Source of the DNA: Terramyces sp. JEL0728
Taxonomy: Eukaryota > Chytridiomycota > Chytridiomycetes > Rhizophydiales > Terramycetaceae
Assembly: GCA_027603945.1 (NCBI GenBank)
Contig: JADIIU010000048.1
Coordinates: 1 to 64,000, forward strand
Length of the DNA stretch: 64,000 nt
Reading direction: 5' to 3'
Below the pieces are notes generated by a model that saw nothing but the letters and a program-made list of their open reading frames with translations, ran no database searches and was not told the origin of the DNA. This document shows positions 9,593 through 19,455 of the stretch, piece after piece. The translations under genes and the position numbers were made by a program. Each line of letters opens with the position of its first letter. Within the stretch, counting starts at the first letter, position 1.

Positions 9593-10550
9593 TTATTTAA
9601 CCGTCTCGCTTTCTCTGGTGGTGTACATATTAGAATTGAGCTGAATAGAATCAAATTTAGGCTGCTTCAAACCAAAATACTGAAACAGAAAAGGTTCAAA
9701 TCGCTGATCCACACACAAGATAATCACACTGGGCACAATATAGCTGAATATAATACAAGTTTGTGCAATCATGTCGTATACCAGTAGACATGGCCTGTGG
9801 ATAAAGAATTCAAAAAATACCTGTGTCAACAAAAGAAACCTTTCCCAAAAATGGAGCCCAAAAAGAGAGAAAAGTCAAGCAATTCAATACACAGCAAAAC
9901 ACCAGCCGCTGCTCTTTCTTTGAAGTCTTGATGACTGCATTGATTTTTTCAATGGTTTTGACAAACTTCCAATAAATGTTCAAATAGCAAAGAGTCAGAC
10001 ACACAATACTGTTGGATATGATAAATATAGTAACACTAAAGATAATTTGTGTTGTTAGTATTGGCTTGTAAAATGCAATTGTGCAGTAAGCTTGATTGGG
10101 TTGCTCGACATAGTTGCCAAGGTTATAAGAGATGATATCTGGCAGAACAGCTAGAAAAGCAGAGAATAAAGTGGTGCCGAGAATTGCAGTGTAAATCTGA
10201 CTTTTTGTCATTATGATTCCCCTTACAATCGCCAAATATCTTTCAATCGCAATCAGATCGTGAATTAGTATCCCCAAACAACAGATAAAGTAAGCAACGT
10301 ATCCATGTATCCTACATCCCAACATTCCCGTCGCAAAATCATGGAAATGGCTGTCGATTACATTGTAGATGAAAATAAACGTACACGACAATACGTTTAC
10401 ATAGCATAAATAGATTGGAAGAGTCAGATTCGGCAAGTACTGTTTCCCAAGCGTAATTAATACTGGTAATAGACATATTGGAATCCCTACTGCTCCTGTC
10501 ACCGCTAGAAGCGTAACGAATGATGTGTATCCTGTATATGGTTCGCTCAT
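9593..10550 (-). CDS. class A-type seven-helix G-protein-coupled receptor
   Basis: About 312 residues, two exons (10550-9840 and 9820-9593) around a 19-nt intron GTTTCTTTTGTTGACACAG. Start is ATG 10550 (MSEPYTGYTSF). Seven hydrophobic helices are visible. Helix 3 ends IAIERYLAIV, an ERY version of the D/ERY motif; cysteines before helix 3 (MLGCRIHG) and in loop 2 (AYCTIAF) can form the usual disulfide; helix 6 has FLSFWAPF. Helix 7 (TCIIFSYIVPSVIILCVD) has a degenerate NPxxY and no retinal-binding lysine at the place expected for opsins. It resembles the two tandem GPCRs at 54.6-56.9 kb, including the intron position after FxPFLxK. Ligand unknown. The stop overlaps AATAAA. Confidence 0.75.
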
Positions 10551-10816
10551 CAAGAAAAACACGTCATGTCAGACTTGCCTTTTGAAACTTTCTGTTAAAA
10601 TGGGAACAATTAGGCACTATGACTTTTATCCACGCAACGCAACGAAAATCGGGATGAAGCAATTTAGCCCTATTTAATCCTGAAAATATAGCGAATAAGC
10701 AAGGTAGAGTTGATTGTTGATGGGCAACATTACCCTTTATCTTACATAAAAATGCTCATAAAGATTCTTTCGGGAATGGAGAAAGCGCCGCAAGGGACCT
10801 CACAAAAGAAATAAAA

Positions 10817-12667
10817 ATGAGTGAAACTTCAATTCTTAAACTCATGACTGAAAAGCACCAGGGATTTACTTTGGCTTGGGAAAACCTTGGGTATGCCGTC
10901 AGAGACAAGAATGGAAAACCAAAGACAGTGCTATCGAATCTCAGCGGAATTGTAAAACCTGGAGCTGTTGTTGCTGTGCTGGGAGCGTCTGGTGCTGGTA
11001 AATCTTCATTTTTGAATACACTGGCTGGCCGAAACCCTTCAGCTCAAGTTACCGGACAAGTGTACATCAATGGAAGAACCGATATCTCCATGAAGCATGC
11101 TTCTCGTTACTGCACGCAAGAAGAAGCGCTGTTTGGGAACCTGACGGTCTACGAAACATTAATGTATGCAGCCGACTTTAATTTGCCTGATACTACCCCA
11201 AAACAAAGAAAGCACGAAATTGTAATGGAGTTGATTTCTGATTTCGGTTTAGAAGATGTAAAAAATACCATTATTGGGACTCCGCTGCTGAAAGGATGCT
11301 CTGGTGGTCAAGTCCGTCGTGTTAGCGTTGCCTCCCAAATGATTGGGCTTAAAAATGGTATTTTGTTTTTGGATGAACCTACTTCTGGTTTGGACTCTGT
11401 TGCTGCCGGTGCGATTATTAGCATTGTCAAGAATATTGCCTCAAAGGAGAATGCAACGGTAATTTGTACCATCCATCAACCTAGCACCGAAACTTTTGAA
11501 TTATTTACTCACATGTTGCTGTTGGGGCAAGGAAACACTGTTTACTTTGGACCAAGAGATGATGCCATTCAATATTTTGAAACTATTGGACATCCAATTC
11601 CAGTCAGGGCAAATCCTTCTGATGTTTACCTCTTGTTGACCAATATTGATTTCGATCACGATTTGGAAGTTGGAAAAGATAGATTAAATACTTTGACTAC
11701 TGCTTACATCAAATCTGCTCAAAGTCAAAAGGTGCTGACCGAAATCAAGCAACTGGCGGCAAATCCATTGCCTTACGAAAAAGGATCTGTTGGGTACGCA
11801 AATGGAGTTTTCTATCAAACAAAGACACTATTCTTGCGCGCACTATTAAATGCAACTAAAAATCCATTGTCGTACTGGATTCGTGTTGCAATGTATGTCT
11901 GCTTGGCAATTTTGATGGGAACTACTTGGTTGCGCATGGGAGAATTTCAAACTACGGTTACGGATAGATTGGCTGGATTGTTCTTTGCGGTGGCTTTCCT
12001 GGCATTCATGGCAGTTGCAGGAATACCGGCGTTTCTAGAGGAGCGCCATGTTTTCATGCGCGAATCTGCAAACGGATTGTACGGTGTAGGCTCGTATGTG
12101 CTTTCAAACACATTGATTTCTATTCCATTTGTATTCATCATTTCTATTTCATTTTCACTGGTAGCATACTTTTTGATGGGGCTGCAACAATCAGCAGACA
12201 AATTCTTTATTTTTGTTGGATATCTATTCTTGGCACTGATGATTGCGGAAGCACAAACCGTCTTTATTTCTGTTACTATTCCAATCTTTGTTGCGGCATT
12301 GACTATAACGGCGTTTGCTAATGGGTTGTGGATGGTTGTGCAAGGGTTTTTCGTACAAAAGTCCAATATTCCGGCTTTCTGGAGATACACCTTCCATCAA
12401 ATTGATTTCCAAAAGTACGCATTTGAACTGTTGGTTGACAATGAATTCAGAGGACTGACTTTTGACTGTGACGGCACTGCTCCAAACTGTGCTTGTATGT
12501 ACGAATCCGTATTGAATGATCAATGCCGGTTCACAGGCGAAGATGTTTTGAGCCACTATGATTATGCGGATATTTCATATTGGAAGTGGTCAGTCATTAT
12601 GGTCTCTATCTTTTTGTTTTTCAAGATATGCACCTATGTTGTGCTGAAACTGCAATCCCGTCGCTAA
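10817..12667 (+). CDS. ABCG-family (White/WBC) half-transporter
   Basis: 616 residues without introns, starting MSETSILKLM. The nucleotide-binding domain comes first: Walker A GASGAGKSS, signature CSGGQVRRVS, Walker B ILFLDEP, D-loop SGLDS and H-loop TIHQPS. A six-helix membrane domain follows, from about residue 360, with a cysteine-containing extracellular loop (TAPNCACMYESVLNDQC) before the last helix. This domain order and length are those of ABCG half-transporters, which dimerise to export lipids or hydrophobic compounds. Substrate cannot be read from sequence. The upstream region 10563-10816 holds no other gene and serves this gene and the divergent GPCR. The stop overlaps AATAAA (TAATAAA). 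Confidence 0.93.
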   Translation: MSETSILKLMTEKHQGFTLAWENLGYAVRDKNGKPKTVLSNLSGIVKPGAVVAVLGASGAGKSSFLNTLAGRNPSAQVTGQVYINGRTDISMKHASRYCTQEEALFGNLTVYETLMYAADFNLPDTTPKQRKHEIVMELISDFGLEDVKNTIIGTPLLKGCSGGQVRRVSVASQMIGLKNGILFLDEPTSGLDSVAAGAIISIVKNIASKENATVICTIHQPSTETFELFTHMLLLGQGNTVYFGPRDDAIQYFETIGHPIPVRANPSDVYLLLTNIDFDHDLEVGKDRLNTLTTAYIKSAQSQKVLTEIKQLAANPLPYEKGSVGYANGVFYQTKTLFLRALLNATKNPLSYWIRVAMYVCLAILMGTTWLRMGEFQTTVTDRLAGLFFAVAFLAFMAVAGIPAFLEERHVFMRESANGLYGVGSYVLSNTLISIPFVFIISISFSLVAYFLMGLQQSADKFFIFVGYLFLALMIAEAQTVFISVTIPIFVAALTITAFANGLWMVVQGFFVQKSNIPAFWRYTFHQIDFQKYAFELLVDNEFRGLTFDCDGTAPNCACMYESVLNDQCRFTGEDVLSHYDYADISYWKWSVIMVSIFLFFKICTYVVLKLQSRR

Positions 12668-12728
12668 TAAATTGTTTTCTTGTCTACGCGTAATTCAGAA
12701 TTCTCCGCATAGGATTGTCTTATTCCAA

Positions 12729-14198
12729 ATGGCAGAGTTAGTATTCCAAACAGGCTGGTTAACTTCGAACTGCATAGGATCCCCCGATACAATGGTTATC
12801 TTCAATGAAACCAATCCGACTGCATTATATCTGTCAAATATCGACTACAGTCCAATTCCATTTTGCGGGGTAGATCTGAATGATGTTGACGTGGGGTGTT
12901 GTCTTTCCTCGCTCAACCTTACATCTACATTTGGGTATTTGGGTTACTCGAGAAACTATTTGACTGCAGTTACGCTGGAACAATCCATACCGAAAGATGC
13001 AATTGGGCAATCTTATTGCCATATTCAAAGCATAAACAACGGCTCCCTCTTTGGGAATCAAGAAATGTATATCAAAACTACTGGAAAGTGTCTCGAAAAC
13101 CACTTGAAGTGCTACAATGACAGGCTGGAAATTTATAGCAGCTACAATTGCGCTGATGATCCGGAATATTACCTGCTGGGTTCACCAACAAATATCTCAT
13201 CACTGGTAGTGGGAAATGTTACAGTGTCGCAAATTGCAATAGCAAAAGGACTGATGGTTATTGTATGGACCGCATTTGTCCCAGGATTGGATCTAATCCC
13301 AAACTTTTCTGAGCCGCTTGAAGTAGTATCACTGCTACTATTTATTGCCTCAATAGTCGTGTGTTGTTCGCTAATGTGGTATTTGTTCAAAAAGTACAGA
13401 TTGAAAAAAAGAAGGCTGGACTATTGGCATATTATATGTACAGTAGTAATGATTCTGAAAATGGTTTTATATTTCATCTATCAGAATACTATATTCACGA
13501 GCGACCTGGGGATGAATGTGTACACGTTTATCATCACTCTCACTGATGTTGCCAGTTTATTATCCAACATAACCAGCTGTATGATTTTATTCACAATGTT
13601 CAACATAGTTAACCCGTGGGTCAAGACCGGCAGCATATCTGGTCTGGTTGTTGTTCATTTTGCATTGTACGGACTGATGTATTATTGTTGGTTTATTCAA
13701 ATATTTGACGTTGATTTATTTATGGCTATATATGGGATTGCCAATCTTGTAGGAAATGGATGGATTGTGTTTTCCATGTGCTTCAACTACATCTCTCCGC
13801 TATTAATTATTGGCAATGTAGTCAAAGTGCAATATTACAAGAAACGAGATACAGAAATTGGTACAATGCACAAGGACATGCACTATACCAACTGGAGATT
13901 GTACATTATTGTTTCCATTCAGATTTTGCTTGGAATTTTTATTAGTTTAACTGAATTTGATTTGCAAAACATTGCAAAAAGCGATAGACAGTATTTGGCA
14001 CTCGGTTCTGCTGGGGCGTATCTTCTCGCAGTCAATTTTGTTCTACTGGTAGCATTATTTGAAGAATTAACAAATATTACCAAAGCTATTATCGCAGTTA
14101 AAGAACCGAAACAGTCAAAGAAGCCGCTGAGGTTGCTTGATGCTGCCCAAGTATCTTCAGGAACTGTAGATAATAAGACGGTTTTAATAAAAAAGTAA
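12729..14198 (+). CDS. cysteine-rich-ectodomain 7TM receptor-like protein, copy 1
   Basis: 489 residues, no intron; ATG 12729 is chosen because all paralogs start at the same place (MAxxVFQTxW). Residues 1-200 form an ectodomain with eight conserved cysteines, including the CC pair of DVGCCLSSLN, several N-glycosylation sequons and FGxQEMYIKTTGKCLE. There is no cleavable signal, so helix 1 (EVVSLLLFIASIVVCCSLMW) must export the N-terminus. Seven helices follow, with KKRRLDYWHIICT between helices 1 and 2. The cytoplasmic tail carries LRLLD. I know no named family with this layout. It heads a run of three same-strand copies directly after the ABC transporter. Confidence 0.8.
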   Translation: MAELVFQTGWLTSNCIGSPDTMVIFNETNPTALYLSNIDYSPIPFCGVDLNDVDVGCCLSSLNLTSTFGYLGYSRNYLTAVTLEQSIPKDAIGQSYCHIQSINNGSLFGNQEMYIKTTGKCLENHLKCYNDRLEIYSSYNCADDPEYYLLGSPTNISSLVVGNVTVSQIAIAKGLMVIVWTAFVPGLDLIPNFSEPLEVVSLLLFIASIVVCCSLMWYLFKKYRLKKRRLDYWHIICTVVMILKMVLYFIYQNTIFTSDLGMNVYTFIITLTDVASLLSNITSCMILFTMFNIVNPWVKTGSISGLVVVHFALYGLMYYCWFIQIFDVDLFMAIYGIANLVGNGWIVFSMCFNYISPLLIIGNVVKVQYYKKRDTEIGTMHKDMHYTNWRLYIIVSIQILLGIFISLTEFDLQNIAKSDRQYLALGSAGAYLLAVNFVLLVALFEELTNITKAIIAVKEPKQSKKPLRLLDAAQVSSGTVDNKTVLIKK

Positions 14199-14300
14199 TT
14201 ATCATGCTGAAATTGAATTACCAATGTATTTGTAGTACCGATTCTCGTTACAAGCTCTAATCATCCTACGAGCACACGTCATTTTCATCAAAAATATCCA

Positions 14301-15770
14301 ATGGCACAAACAGTATTCCAAACAGCATGGCTGTCAACTAATTGCCAAGGACCTCCGGATACGATGATGACATTTAATGAATCTTATCCTTCTCTGCTAT
14401 ACTTGTCGAATATGGACTATAATCCAATCCCGTACTGTGGGGTTGATCTGAGCTATGTGGATATTGGATGCTGCTTATCTTCACTAAATATGACAAGGAC
14501 ATACAATTATCTGGGATATACAAGGAATTATCTAACTGATTACTCTCTCCAAGAATCCGTCCCAAAAAGTGCAAATGGACAATCTTATTGTTACATTTCA
14601 AGTATGAATGAAACTGCCCTATTTGGATATCAAGACATGTACTTTAAAACCTCTGGTGACTGTCTGGAGGATATTTTCAAATGCTACTCTGATAGAATAG
14701 AAATATACAGCGATAGCAAGTGCAGCGGGGCTGCAGAAATATATCAAACCCCCACTGCCTTATTAAACGTAAATTCGCAAATATTAGGAAACGTATCAAT
14801 CTCAGTATTAACGGAAACCGGCGGGACTATGGCCATCCAGTGGACAGCCTTTGTCCCTGGATTAGATTTGGTGCCAAATTATTCAGAACCGCTAGAGTTT
14901 CTTTCAATGGCATTGTTTCTATTCACTGTAATTTCGATATTTTCATTATTGGTTTGGCTCACACGAAAATACATTCAACGGAAGAGAAAGATTGATTTCT
15001 GGCACATGCTATGCACGATGGTCATTATTTTTAAAATGATATTGTACTTGGTATATCAACACACTATATTTACCGATCCACACGTTTTGGATGTTTATTC
15101 GTTTGTCATTACAATCACAGATTTCGCCAGTGTCATGTCAAACGTAACAAGTGTCATGATTTTATTTACAATTTTTACAGTAATCAATCCATGGATCAAA
15201 ACTGTGACAATTGCAGTTTTATTCATGATTTTCTTTGGACTGGAGGGACTTGGTTACTATACATGGTACTTGGAGCTGGTTCAACCAGAATTATTCATGG
15301 ATTATTATGATTTGTCTAATACTCTACAAAATGCGTGGTCTACACTCTCTCTGGTTTTCAACTACATTCCACCATTATGGATATTTGCCAATATAATTAA
15401 ACTGCAATATTTTAAACGCCGATCAAGGGAAGATTTCAGGGAAAAAAGCATATTTTTAATGAATAGAAATATATTCATTATTATTGCACTTCAGGTGGTG
15501 ACAGGGACTCTAATTTGCGTGATCAACTTCAACTTGTTCAATTTGGTAAATACTGACAGGCAATATTTAGCACTGGGGCAATTCGTAAATTACATTACGC
15601 ACTTGCATTTTGTACTTTTGATTGCGCTGTTTGAAGAGCTGACTAATGTAACCAAAGACATGGTCAGTGTTAAAATACAGCAACCGACAAAGCAAGTTCG
15701 GTTATTAGATGTAGCATTACCGGGTACTAGCGAAACAGTTGATCAAAAAACAGTAGTGTTAAAGAAATAA
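14301..15770 (+). CDS. cysteine-rich-ectodomain 7TM receptor-like protein, copy 2
   Basis: 489 residues, intronless, 102 bp downstream of copy 1. It starts MAQTVFQTAWLSTNCQGPPD. The eight ectodomain cysteines, the CC pair (DIGCCLSSLN), the FGYQDMYFKTSGDCLE segment and the seven helices align without large gaps to copy 1. The intracellular link is KRKIDFWHMLCTM and the tail contains VRLLD. Of the three clustered copies this looks closest to copy 1, consistent with tandem duplication. The stop codon lies in AATAAA (AAATAAAGT). Function as a receptor is inferred from topology only. Confidence 0.8.
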   Translation: MAQTVFQTAWLSTNCQGPPDTMMTFNESYPSLLYLSNMDYNPIPYCGVDLSYVDIGCCLSSLNMTRTYNYLGYTRNYLTDYSLQESVPKSANGQSYCYISSMNETALFGYQDMYFKTSGDCLEDIFKCYSDRIEIYSDSKCSGAAEIYQTPTALLNVNSQILGNVSISVLTETGGTMAIQWTAFVPGLDLVPNYSEPLEFLSMALFLFTVISIFSLLVWLTRKYIQRKRKIDFWHMLCTMVIIFKMILYLVYQHTIFTDPHVLDVYSFVITITDFASVMSNVTSVMILFTIFTVINPWIKTVTIAVLFMIFFGLEGLGYYTWYLELVQPELFMDYYDLSNTLQNAWSTLSLVFNYIPPLWIFANIIKLQYFKRRSREDFREKSIFLMNRNIFIIIALQVVTGTLICVINFNLFNLVNTDRQYLALGQFVNYITHLHFVLLIALFEELTNVTKDMVSVKIQQPTKQVRLLDVALPGTSETVDQKTVVLKK

Positions 15771-15833
15771 AGTGCTTGATTACGTCACCTTCAGCATTTC
15801 AATTTTGCTACCTACTGGTTTTTATTTTAAAGA

Positions 15834-17321
15834 ATGTCTCTTGTTTTCCAAAGCGGTTGGTATGCTGGTCGCTGTAGTGGGTCGCCAGATACAATGCTAA
15901 TATTTAACGACTCTAATCCTACACCTCAATACGCTATTAACGACTATTACTCTCCGATTCCTTATTGCGGTTTAGATCTAGTCTCTATTGATATTGGCTG
16001 CTGTATTTCTACAATAACACCGGTAGATCCACCTGATTATCAAAGCAGTTCGAACAATTATTTCACCAATAATTTGAAAGAATCAATCCCAAGGAGCGCT
16101 ATTGGCAAATCATTCTGTCATATACATGCTTCAAACAATGCATCACTATTTGGGTATCAAGATATGTATTTATCGTCGTCTGGTAAATGTCTGGAAAACT
16201 ACTTTAAATGTACAAATAATAATTTGGAAATATATAACGCAAGCGCCTGTACAGGATCAGTAGAGGTTTATTCAGTACTATCTAATGCAAATATACTCTC
16301 GGCAAGTATTGGTAACGTCACGCTATCCAAACTGGATGTTACTGATGGAGAAATGACAGCTCAATGGACAACATTTATTCCTTACGTGGATTTAATTCCA
16401 AACTTTAGCGAGCCGGATGAAATATTCAGTTTAATTGTTACCATTGCCGTGTTGATATCTGCATTTTATTCATTCTACTATTTGATTTTAGATTATCTCG
16501 CGCGCAAGAGAGCAATGGATTTTTGGCACATTTTATGTATTCTGGAATCAATTGTAAAGCTAACATTGTACACTGCTTACCAGTACACGATTTTCACCTC
16601 GGAAAACGCATTGAATATTTTTACATTGATACTGAATATTACCAATATTGGAAGTCTAATGTCAACAATAACCAGTTGTTTGATTCTAATCAGCATTGTC
16701 AATGTCAATTTGGTATGGGTAAAAATTGGCTGCGTTGTGTTTTTGATACTTTTGCATTTTGCACTTTATGGTTTGATTTACTATGCTTATACGATTGCCA
16801 TGATTGATCCTTCGATTTTTATGTCCGAGTATAGTTTGGCAAACACCCTTGGGAACTATTGGCTGGGTTTCGCTGTAGTTTTCAACTTTATTCCGCCATT
16901 GTGGATCCTAGGAAGAATCATCCGAGTTCAGTATTATAAAAGTAAAAGAGCTGAGGATAATTCAGCTGCTTTGCCATACAAAAAAGTCATTTTTCTTATC
17001 TTGGGTCAACTGATTACTGGAATTTGGGTCTTCCTGCTTAATTTTTCAGTTCAGTTATTTGTAACGGACGATAGACAGTTCCTAGGTTGTGCTTTCATCT
17101 CAAATGCGTTAATGACATTAAACTTGGTGTTGTTGATTGCCTTTTTCAAAGAATTGTCCAGAATGACAATGGAAATCGTTGAAGGGCCGCATAAAAAGCA
17201 AGAGGGCAAGCAAGTAAAATTACTTGATGTGGTTGCAAAGAATTCGATTCAGTCTGACACAGTTGTATCCAAAAATACTTTTATAATCGGAAACAGACCC
17301 GGCGAAACGTCAGAGAAATAA
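15834..17321 (+). CDS. cysteine-rich-ectodomain 7TM receptor-like protein, copy 3
   Basis: 495 residues, intronless, 63 bp after copy 2. It starts MSLVFQSGWYAGRCSGSPD. It keeps the CC pair (DIGCCISTIT), FGYQDMYLSSSGKCLE, the RAMDFWHILCI link after helix 1 and VKLLD in the tail. The tail is longer than in copies 1 and 2 (ends IIGNRPGETSEK), so coupling or turnover signals may differ. The stop lies in AATAAA. The next gene is on the opposite strand and ends 60 bp away (tail to tail). Confidence 0.8.
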   Translation: MSLVFQSGWYAGRCSGSPDTMLIFNDSNPTPQYAINDYYSPIPYCGLDLVSIDIGCCISTITPVDPPDYQSSSNNYFTNNLKESIPRSAIGKSFCHIHASNNASLFGYQDMYLSSSGKCLENYFKCTNNNLEIYNASACTGSVEVYSVLSNANILSASIGNVTLSKLDVTDGEMTAQWTTFIPYVDLIPNFSEPDEIFSLIVTIAVLISAFYSFYYLILDYLARKRAMDFWHILCILESIVKLTLYTAYQYTIFTSENALNIFTLILNITNIGSLMSTITSCLILISIVNVNLVWVKIGCVVFLILLHFALYGLIYYAYTIAMIDPSIFMSEYSLANTLGNYWLGFAVVFNFIPPLWILGRIIRVQYYKSKRAEDNSAALPYKKVIFLILGQLITGIWVFLLNFSVQLFVTDDRQFLGCAFISNALMTLNLVLLIAFFKELSRMTMEIVEGPHKKQEGKQVKLLDVVAKNSIQSDTVVSKNTFIIGNRPGETSEK

Positions 17322-17382
17322 ACAGCTTTTATTACAACAGATAAATTGCAGTGAAAAAGAGCTGTAAGCCATCAATGCATAT

Positions 17383-18246
17383 TTATTCTCCAAAAATATC
17401 AACTTTCCATGCAGAGCCAGGGTTAATGAATCTCTTTGGTTTAGTCTTGCCAAGCTCATTCAACAAATCAACATCTCCCTTTGGTAATTCAAATAAATCA
17501 ATGTTGTTTTTGATTCGCTCTTTGTTTGATGATTTTGGTATTGCAGATGTCCCTCTTTGTACAGCCCATGAAATCAACACTTGTGCAGGGGTTTTCCCAT
17601 TTCTTTTGGCAATTTCTGCAACTACTGAATCACTGATTATTGATTCTGGACTTGGTTTGCCGCCCAAAGGTGAGTAGCCGGTCATTACAATACCGTTTTC
17701 TTTGCAGTACTGTACGAGCTCATTTTGAGGCAGGTAAGGATGAAGTTCGACTTGATTAACAACAGGCTTGATTCTACAAGCAGGTAGCAATTGCTCAAGC
17801 AGTCGTACAGTGAAATTGGAAACACCGATAGACTTTGTCTTGCCTTGATCTACCAATTCTTCCATCTGCTTCCAAGTTTGCTTGATGTCGTTGATGTCCA
17901 ATTTAACTTCCTTAGTGACAGGATCCTGGGACACTGGCCAATGCATCAAGTACAAATCCAAGTAGTCCAATTGCAGATCTTTGAGGGTTTGATTACACGC
18001 ATTTTGGACATCATTGTGCTTGTCGTTCCACAATTTCGAAGTCACAAAGATTGTATTTCTGTTTACTTTTGAAAGCACGTCTCCTATTTCCTTTTCATTT
18101 CCATAGAATGCTGCGCAATCAAAGTGCTTGTATCCTGCTTCTAGAGCTAGTTCGACTGCTTTTCCAGCAGGTGCGTTGTCTCCTTGGTAAGTGCCGAATC
18201 CGACTGCTGGAAATGCATTTCCGTTTGATAACTTTAAATCTCGCAT
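17383..18246 (-). CDS. aldo-keto reductase, copy 1
   Basis: 287 residues, one exon, from ATG 18246. The AKR fold signatures are all present: the catalytic tetrad in DCAAFYGNE (Asp, Tyr), SKLW (Lys) and LMHWP (His), the second signature IGVSNFTVRLLEQLL, NQVELHPYLPQNELVQYC, and the NADPH-binding IPKSSNKERIKNN near the C-terminus. Such enzymes reduce aldehydes and sugars with NADPH; substrate is open. It is a tandem duplicate of the next gene (same strand, about 60 bp apart). It ends DIFGE, whereas its neighbour ends with a peroxisomal-type tripeptide, so the two may work in different compartments. The stop overlaps AATAAA. Confidence 0.93.
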   Translation of the reverse strand: MRDLKLSNGNAFPAVGFGTYQGDNAPAGKAVELALEAGYKHFDCAAFYGNEKEIGDVLSKVNRNTIFVTSKLWNDKHNDVQNACNQTLKDLQLDYLDLYLMHWPVSQDPVTKEVKLDINDIKQTWKQMEELVDQGKTKSIGVSNFTVRLLEQLLPACRIKPVVNQVELHPYLPQNELVQYCKENGIVMTGYSPLGGKPSPESIISDSVVAEIAKRNGKTPAQVLISWAVQRGTSAIPKSSNKERIKNNIDLFELPKGDVDLLNELGKTKPKRFINPGSAWKVDIFGE

Positions 18247-18307
18247 GTTTGAAAAATGGATAAATTTTAGTCGCTATCTGCACAATATGATGAAAACGAG
18301 GCTTTAT

Positions 18308-19195
18308 TTAAAGCTTACTGCCAAATAAATCAATTCCCCAAAAAGAAAGAGGATCAACATATCTCTTTGGTTTAGTGGTTCCCAATTCATTCAACAAATC
18401 AAAATCGCTTTTTGACAATTCGAAAACTTCAAAGTTGGATTTGATTCTATCCTGATTTGATGATTTAGGAATTACGACAGTGCCTCTTTGTACTGCCCAT
18501 GAAACCAAGACTTGCGCTTGAGTTCTACCGTTTCTCTTGGCAATATCAACTACTACAGGATCGTTTAATACTGATTCAGGGCCAGGTGAAGAGCCGAGTG
18601 GTGAATAGGCAGTAACAACAATATTGTTTGCAGCACAAAACTCAACCAAATCATTTTGCGGCAAGTAAGGGTGAAGTTCGACTTGATTGACAGCTGGCTT
18701 GATTCGGCATCCAGGAAGCAATACTTTTAATTGTTCAACTGTAAAGTTGGAGACTCCGATTGCTCTAGCCTTGCCTTCGTCTACCAATTTTTCCATAGCT
18801 TTCCAAGTTTCCTTGATTCCTGCAAGATTAATCTTGTTTTCTTTGGTAGTTGGGTTTTGAGTGATTGGCCAGTGAATCAAATATAAATCCAAGTAATCCA
18901 ATTGCAAATCTTTCAAAGTTTTTTCAAGTGCTTTTGGAACATCTTCTGGTGCATGCTTGTTGTTCCATAATTTGGAAGTAACGAAAATAGTGTCTCTGCT
19001 TTTCAAGTTGCCGAATACTTTGCCAATTTCAGCTTCGTTCTCGTAAATTGCAGCACAGTCAATATGCTTGTATCCTGCATCAAGGGCGATTTGGACTGCT
19101 TTTTCAACGACGGATGGTTCCGCTCTCCAGGTTCCTAACCCGACTGTTGGCATGTGTTTTCCGTTGGACAATTTCAATACACGATTCAAAACCAT
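18308..19195 (-). CDS. aldo-keto reductase, copy 2, with C-terminal SKL
   Basis: 295 residues from ATG 19195. The tetrad is seen in DCAAIYENE, SKLW and LIHWP, with IGVSNFTVEQLKVLLPG and IPKSSNQDRIKSN as in other AKRs. The protein ends DLFGSKL: the final Ser-Lys-Leu is a canonical type 1 peroxisomal targeting signal, absent from the neighbouring copy. The upstream 260 bp to the FLYWCH-like gene at 19456 acts as a divergent intergenic region. The stop overlaps AATAAA (TTTAAATAAAG). Peroxisomal location is inference from the tripeptide. Confidence 0.93.
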   Translation of the reverse strand: MVLNRVLKLSNGKHMPTVGLGTWRAEPSVVEKAVQIALDAGYKHIDCAAIYENEAEIGKVFGNLKSRDTIFVTSKLWNNKHAPEDVPKALEKTLKDLQLDYLDLYLIHWPITQNPTTKENKINLAGIKETWKAMEKLVDEGKARAIGVSNFTVEQLKVLLPGCRIKPAVNQVELHPYLPQNDLVEFCAANNIVVTAYSPLGSSPGPESVLNDPVVVDIAKRNGRTQAQVLVSWAVQRGTVVIPKSSNQDRIKSNFEVFELSKSDFDLLNELGTTKPKRYVDPLSFWGIDLFGSKL

Positions 19196-19455
19196 TTTGC
19201 AATCTTCCGAATTGGCCGTGTATTTAAAAGTTATGCGGAAAAACTATCTTGTAAGACAGGAAAAACTGCCAACCAATTCGGAGGATGTTGTTTCCTACTT
19301 GGTTTTTTGCTGTTCCCAACATTTTGTATCTATGTCGAATTAGTAGGTTATTGCTGTTGTTCAAGGATCGGGAATTATAATCTTTGATGCGAGTCGATGC
19401 TAGAATAAGCTCAAAATAAATAAGGACGCAAATCCTAATCTAAATTAGTGCCTGG

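Noticed and set aside
9795..9820. A 26-nt GT-AG segment next to the GPCR intron, suggesting another double intron
   Set aside because: Alignment with the two tandem GPCRs (FxPFLxK then xLYEF) shows that these bases are coding; only the 19-nt segment is removed.
9593..10550. Opsin-type photoreceptor
   Set aside because: The helix 7 lysine needed for retinal is absent in this and in both other GPCRs.
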